Assembly (NCBI GenBank): GCA_017398165.1
Contig: JAFQHB010000193.1
Span: forward strand, 1-7,366
DNA: 7,366 nt
Direction of reading: 5' to 3'
From: Bacillota bacterium
GTDB taxonomy: Bacteria; Bacillota; Dehalobacteriia; UBA4068; UBA4997
Positions 4,194 to 7,366 of this stretch are shown one piece after another. The translations under genes were made by a program, and so were the position numbers. The notes beneath the pieces are model-generated. The model did not search any database. It saw only the letters and a program-made list of their open reading frames with translations, and was not told the DNA's origin. Numbering within the stretch: the first letter of the stretch is position 1; every line of letters begins with the position of its first letter.

Positions 4194-6527
4194 ATGTTCG
4201 ATACTATTATCAAACGCGATGGCCGTACCGCGGCCTATGATATCACCAAAATCGCTGTCGCCATCGGCAAAGCGATGGAAGCCTGCGGCCGCCCTGCCGA
4301 GCAGCAGGAATGTACCAGACTCGCCAAAATCGTCGAGGCCAAGCTGCACGAGCAGTTCGGCAGCGAAGCCCCCGGCATCGAAGACATTCAGGATATGGTA
4401 GAGACTGTCCTGATGGAAAACGGCTATGCCTTCGTGGCCCGCAAATACATCATCTACCGCACCGAGCGTACCCGCAGCCGCGAGATGAATACCCGCCTGA
4501 TGCGTATTTATGATGAGCTCACCAATACCGACTCCATCCTCTCTGATATGAAGCGCGACAACGCCAATATTGACGGCGATACCGCTATGGGCACTATGCT
4601 GAAATACGGCTCGGAGGGCGCCAAGGACTACTATGAGAAATACGTCCTCTCCCCCATCCAGAGCAAAGCCCATGCCGAGGGTGATATTCACATCCACGAT
4701 TTTGATTTCTACACGCTGACGACCACCTGCTGCCAGATCGACCTGCTGGAGCTTTTCAAAGACGGCTTCTCCACCGGTCACGGCTTCCTGCGTGAGCCCA
4801 ACGATATTTCCAGCTATGCGGCACTGGCCTGCATCGCCATCCAGTCCAACCAGAACGATCAGCACGGCGGCCAGAGTGTCCCGAATTTTGACTTCTGTAT
4901 GGCCCCCGGCGTTGCCAAGACCTTCCGCAAGCTCTACATCAGCAATTTCCACAAGGCGGCATCCCTGCTGGACAGCACCTACGCCCTCTCTCCCGAGGAG
5001 ACCAAGGCTGTATTCACCAAACTGGAGGCGGACAGGCAGGTGCGCCCGCAGATCACTATGCCGGAGGACTTCTGTACTCTGCTGGGTGAGGCGCTGGCCG
5101 ACAAAATCTCTGCCGAAAACCTGCAGAAAGCCTGCACCTTTGCCTATGATACTGCCCTGGCCGAGACTGACAAGCAGACATTCCAGGCGATGGAGGCACT
5201 GGTGCACAACCTGAACACCATGCACAGCCGTGCCGGTGCACAGACGCCTTTTTCCTCCATCAACTACGGTACCGATACCTCCCCCGAGGGGCGCATCGCC
5301 ATCAAAAACATCCTGCTGGCCACCGAAGCAGGCCTCGGCCAGGGTGAGACGGCGATCTTCCCCATCCATATCTTCAAGGTTAAAGAGGGTGTCAGCTTTA
5401 ACCCCGAGGATCCCAACTACGATATGTTCAAGCTGGCCTGCCGTGTCAGCGCCAAGCGTCTGTTCCCGAATTTCTCGTTTATCGACGCACCTTTTAACCT
5501 GCAGTATTACAAGCCCGGCCACCCCGAGACCGAAGTCTCCTATATGGGCTGCCGTACCCGGGTACTGGGCAACAATTACGATAAAAACAACGAGATCACC
5601 TATGGCCGCGGCAACCTGAGCTTTACCTCCATCAACCTGCCGCGCATCGCCATCAAGGCCAACCACAGCATCGAGCTTTTCTTTGATGATCTGGAGCGCA
5701 AAATGGATCTGGTGGCCAATCAGCTGCTGGATCGTTTCAAGATCCAATCCGCCAAGCGTGTCCGTAACTTCCCTTTCCTGATGGGTCAGGGCGTATGGAT
5801 CGGCTCCAAGGATCTCAATATCGATGACGAAGTCGGCGAGGTGCTGAAGAACGGTACTCTCTCCATCGGCTTCATCGGTCTGGCCGAGACGCTGGTCGCC
5901 CTCACCGGCCACCACCACGGTGAGAGTCAGGAATCCCGCAATCTCGGTCTGGAGATCATCGGCTATATGCGTGAATACTGTGATCGCAAAAGCCGAGAGA
6001 CCGGCCTGAATTTCACACTGCTGGCCACCCCGGCCGAGGGACTTTCCGGTCGTTTCGTCCGCATAGATAAAAAGAAATTCGGCATCATCCCCGGCGTCAC
6101 CGACCGTGATTATTACACCAACAGCTTCCACGTACCGGTATATTACAGCATCAGCGCCTATGACAAGCTGAAGATCGAAGCCCCCTATCATGCGCTGACC
6201 AACGCCGGCCATATCTCCTACGTCGAGCTGGACGGCGATACCGCCAAAAACCTTGAGGCTTTTGAGCGCATCGTCCGTTTTATGAAGGAAATCGGCATCG
6301 GCTACGGCTCCATCAACCACCCGATCGACCGCGACCCGGTCTGCGGCTACAGCGGCATCATTGACGAGGTCTGCCCGCGCTGCGGCCGCCGCGACGGCGA
6401 GGCTATCCCGCTCTCCAAACTGCGTACCATCAAGGCCACCTATCGCGGCAATATCGAGACTTGCGGCTGCTGCGGTAATGCCGACGAAGAAGCCGACCGC
6501 AAACAGAACCCCAACAAGCTGGTCTGA
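4194..6527 (+). CDS. nrdD: Anaerobic (class III) ribonucleoside-triphosphate reductase, large catalytic part, without glycyl radical loop
   Basis: NrdD reduces NTPs to dNTPs without oxygen in the cytoplasm. It has 777 residues; ATG 4194 has GGAGGAG at 4178-4184. Residues about 1-95 form an ATP-cone (IIKRDGRTAAYDITKI), the allosteric site. The catalytic barrel holds DIHIHDFDFY (164-173), C179/C180 in the first active-site cysteine region, GQGETAIFPIHIFK (382-395), YMGCRTRV with C452 as the probable thiyl-radical cysteine, and the GNLSFTSINLPRIAI region (473-487). The C-terminal metal knot has C717, C727 and C730; the first cysteine of the usual pair is absent. The normal protein then continues into an RRxxGYL glycyl radical loop. 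Here the tail reads LRTIKATYRG, then CGCCG (C757, C759, C760), and stops with no glycine at the radical position (A748 by my alignment). The missing loop is encoded by the next gene. The promoter carries an NrdR-like box. Confidence 0.95.
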   Translation: MFDTIIKRDGRTAAYDITKIAVAIGKAMEACGRPAEQQECTRLAKIVEAKLHEQFGSEAPGIEDIQDMVETVLMENGYAFVARKYIIYRTERTRSREMNTRLMRIYDELTNTDSILSDMKRDNANIDGDTAMGTMLKYGSEGAKDYYEKYVLSPIQSKAHAEGDIHIHDFDFYTLTTTCCQIDLLELFKDGFSTGHGFLREPNDISSYAALACIAIQSNQNDQHGGQSVPNFDFCMAPGVAKTFRKLYISNFHKAASLLDSTYALSPEETKAVFTKLEADRQVRPQITMPEDFCTLLGEALADKISAENLQKACTFAYDTALAETDKQTFQAMEALVHNLNTMHSRAGAQTPFSSINYGTDTSPEGRIAIKNILLATEAGLGQGETAIFPIHIFKVKEGVSFNPEDPNYDMFKLACRVSAKRLFPNFSFIDAPFNLQYYKPGHPETEVSYMGCRTRVLGNNYDKNNEITYGRGNLSFTSINLPRIAIKANHSIELFFDDLERKMDLVANQLLDRFKIQSAKRVRNFPFLMGQGVWIGSKDLNIDDEVGEVLKNGTLSIGFIGLAETLVALTGHHHGESQESRNLGLEIIGYMREYCDRKSRETGLNFTLLATPAEGLSGRFVRIDKKKFGIIPGVTDRDYYTNSFHVPVYYSISAYDKLKIEAPYHALTNAGHISYVELDGDTAKNLEAFERIVRFMKEIGIGYGSINHPIDRDPVCGYSGIIDEVCPRCGRRDGEAIPLSKLRTIKATYRGNIETCGCCGNADEEADRKQNPNKLV

Positions 6528-6540
6528 TTCCTAAAAAATC

Positions 6541-6601
6541 TATATAAAAATCGTCCTAATATATAAAAATCATCCGTGCCGCACAACCTCAAACGTGGCA
6601 C
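6541..6601 (+). other. AT-rich intercistronic spacer with direct repeat and hairpin
   Basis: Between nrdD and the radical-domain gene there are 109 bases. TATATAAAAATC is repeated at 6541-6552 and 6560-6571, each followed by a near-identical xTCC. A 7-bp stem pairs 6576-6582 with 6595-6601 (GTGCCGC with GTGGCAC, one G-U pair, 12-base loop). No T-run follows the stem, so it is not a standard terminator; mRNA processing or stabilisation is possible. The base composition is far more AT-rich than the flanking genes. Confidence 0.5.
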
Positions 6602-6622
6602 TGCAAAATTCAACATAACATC

Positions 6623-6631
6623 AAGGAGTGA
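6623..6631 (+). promoter_or_regulatory. Ribosome binding site of the 52-codon glycyl radical gene
   Basis: AAGGAGTGA sits with its GGAG core 8 bases before ATG 6637. It shows that the radical domain is translated independently and is not simply a frameshifted end of nrdD. Confidence 0.8.
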
Positions 6632-6636
6632 TAGTA

Positions 6637-6795
6637 ATGACTGCCAACAAAAATGTCAACGAAGAAATTATGGTAGGCGAGGGCGTAAAATTTGAACGCA
6701 TCCGCCGTATCACCGGTTATCTGGTGGGCACTCTCGACCGTTTTAACGATGGCAAACGCGCCGAAGAAAAAGACAGAGTGAAGCACAGTGTCTGA
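6637..6795 (+). CDS. Stand-alone glycyl radical domain of class III ribonucleotide reductase
   Basis: A 52-residue protein that matches the C-terminal radical loop of ordinary NrdD. It has ERIRRITGYLVG with the predicted radical glycine at G27, then RFNDGK, then RAEEKDRVKH. The E. coli NrdD end, as I recall it, has the same order (RRVCGYLG, FNAGK, RRVKH). The first 17 residues (MTANKNVNEE...) are unlike NrdD and may be a linker or docking segment. It lies 109 bases after nrdD, which lacks this loop, and overlaps nrdG by 8 bases. It has a strong ribosome binding site. The likely role is to receive the glycyl radical from NrdG and insert it into the large subunit, as GrcA (YfiD) does for pyruvate formate-lyase. 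The identity of the domain is seen in the sequence; the docking and activity are inferred. It is too short for many gene callers. Confidence 0.92.
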   Translation: MTANKNVNEEIMVGEGVKFERIRRITGYLVGTLDRFNDGKRAEEKDRVKHSV

Positions 6796-7339
6796 GCATA
6801 ATCCTGCCAATACCCCTGCCAATATGCCGATCAACGTCGCCGGTATCATCAATGACTCGATCACCGATGGCCCCGGCATCAGGCTGACGGTTTTCGTCCA
6901 GGGCTGTCCGCACCACTGCCCCGGCTGCCACAATCCGCAGACGTGGCCCTTTGGCGGCGGCACACCCATGCAGCCGGATGAGGTAATGGAGCGCATCCGC
7001 CAAAATCCGCTGCTCTCCGGCGTGACCCTCAGCGGCGGCGAACCAATGAGCCAGGCTGCCGCCCTGCTGCCGCTGGCACAGGCAATCAGACAAGACCGTC
7101 TGGAGCTGGCAATCTACACCGGCTACACCTTTGAGGAACTGATGCAGCAGGATGACCCTGCCGTGATGCAGCTGCTCTCTCTGGCCGATACGCTGATCGA
7201 CGGCCGCTATATCGCCGACAGGCGCAATCTGGAGCTTTGCTTCCGCGGCTCGGAAAACCAGCGCATCCTTGATCTGCCTGCCTCGCTGCGAGCCGGACAC
7301 GCGGTAGCAGATACCTCCGACCGCTGGAACTGCCGCTGA
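6788..7339 (+). CDS. nrdG: Anaerobic ribonucleoside-triphosphate reductase activating protein
   Basis: NrdG is a radical SAM enzyme that uses a [4Fe-4S] cluster and S-adenosylmethionine to make the glycyl radical on NrdD. In this 183-residue protein the cluster motif is CPHHCPGC (C40, C44, C47; CxxxCxxC), preceded by DGPGIRLTVFVQG. GGEP (83-86) is the SAM-binding motif. YTGYTFEEL, DGRYIADRRN and FRGSENQRILD are typical NrdG segments. The start is most likely GTG 6788, which overlaps the previous gene by 8 bases and has a weak GAGTGA at 6776-6781, suggesting translational coupling; the alternative ATG 6824 has no ribosome binding site. The N-terminus is a little longer than usual (Asn/Pro-rich, about 15 residues). 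The stop is TGA 7337-7339. No terminator is visible in the 27 bases left. Confidence 0.95.
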   Translation: MSEHNPANTPANMPINVAGIINDSITDGPGIRLTVFVQGCPHHCPGCHNPQTWPFGGGTPMQPDEVMERIRQNPLLSGVTLSGGEPMSQAAALLPLAQAIRQDRLELAIYTGYTFEELMQQDDPAVMQLLSLADTLIDGRYIADRRNLELCFRGSENQRILDLPASLRAGHAVADTSDRWNCR

Positions 7340-7366
7340 TAAAGCTGCCGACAAGCAGGAACTGCA

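Noticed and set aside
4104..6320. Very long minus-strand open frame (738 codons) opposite nrdD
   Set aside because: nrdD is unmistakably coding on the plus strand. The antisense frame stays open because of GC-rich codon use and shows no recognisable motif or ribosome binding site.
6528..6636. Frameshift or stop-codon readthrough joining nrdD to the glycyl radical domain
   Set aside because: The 109-base spacer does not code for NrdD-like sequence, the frame after the TGA soon hits another stop, and the small gene has its own strong ribosome binding site and start.

Overview
The window looks like chromosome of an anaerobic, moderately GC-rich Bacillota (Firmicutes) bacterium. The evidence is a complete oxygen-sensitive class III ribonucleotide reductase operon, strong AGGAGG-type ribosome binding sites, sigma-70/SigA-type promoters, and an MltG/U32/DUF4911-like gene order. 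I lean towards the Negativicutes or a related lineage, but this rests on recalled gene context and not on a search.

The left half (1-3927) is on the minus strand. Transcription starts at a good promoter (TTGTCA-17-TAGAAT, 3899-3927) and runs through mltG (septation/peptidoglycan lytic transglycosylase, 3805-2777), a peptidase-U32-family iron-sulfur protein of the tRNA-hydroxylase (TrhP/YrrO) type (2701-1433) and a small DUF4911-like protein (1278-1024). It ends at a strong intrinsic terminator (974-1025). Beyond the terminator, a separate minus-strand gene starts at 879 and stays open to base 1. It encodes a very cysteine-rich protein (50 Cys in the 293 residues visible) with a ferritin/rubrerythrin-like helical N-terminus and a Cys/Asn/Gly-rich tail. 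Its 3' end lies outside the window.

The right half (4003-7366) is on the plus strand and is a class III ribonucleotide reductase operon. A near-consensus promoter (TTGACA-17-GATAAT) has an NrdR-box-like palindrome in its spacer and a weaker second box about 42 bp downstream, so NrdR repression is likely. The operon contains nrdD (4194-6527), a 52-codon gene (6637-6795) and nrdG, the activase (6788-7339).

The most notable observation is that NrdD is split. The 777-residue large protein has the ATP-cone, the catalytic barrel and a Cys-rich C-terminal knot, but where the glycyl radical loop should be it reads IKATY, with no glycine at the radical position. The missing element (RRITGYL, FNDGK, RVKH) is encoded by the separate 52-codon gene, which has its own Shine-Dalgarno and overlaps nrdG by 8 bases. 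The inferred arrangement is a two-polypeptide glycyl radical enzyme. NrdG would put the radical on the small protein, which would dock into the large subunit, much as GrcA (YfiD) rescues pyruvate formate-lyase.

The divergent intergenic region (3806-4193) holds both promoters, a C8 tract, a GGACA-N5-TGTCC palindrome and a GC-rich leader hairpin. No tRNA, rRNA, CRISPR array or mobile element was seen.
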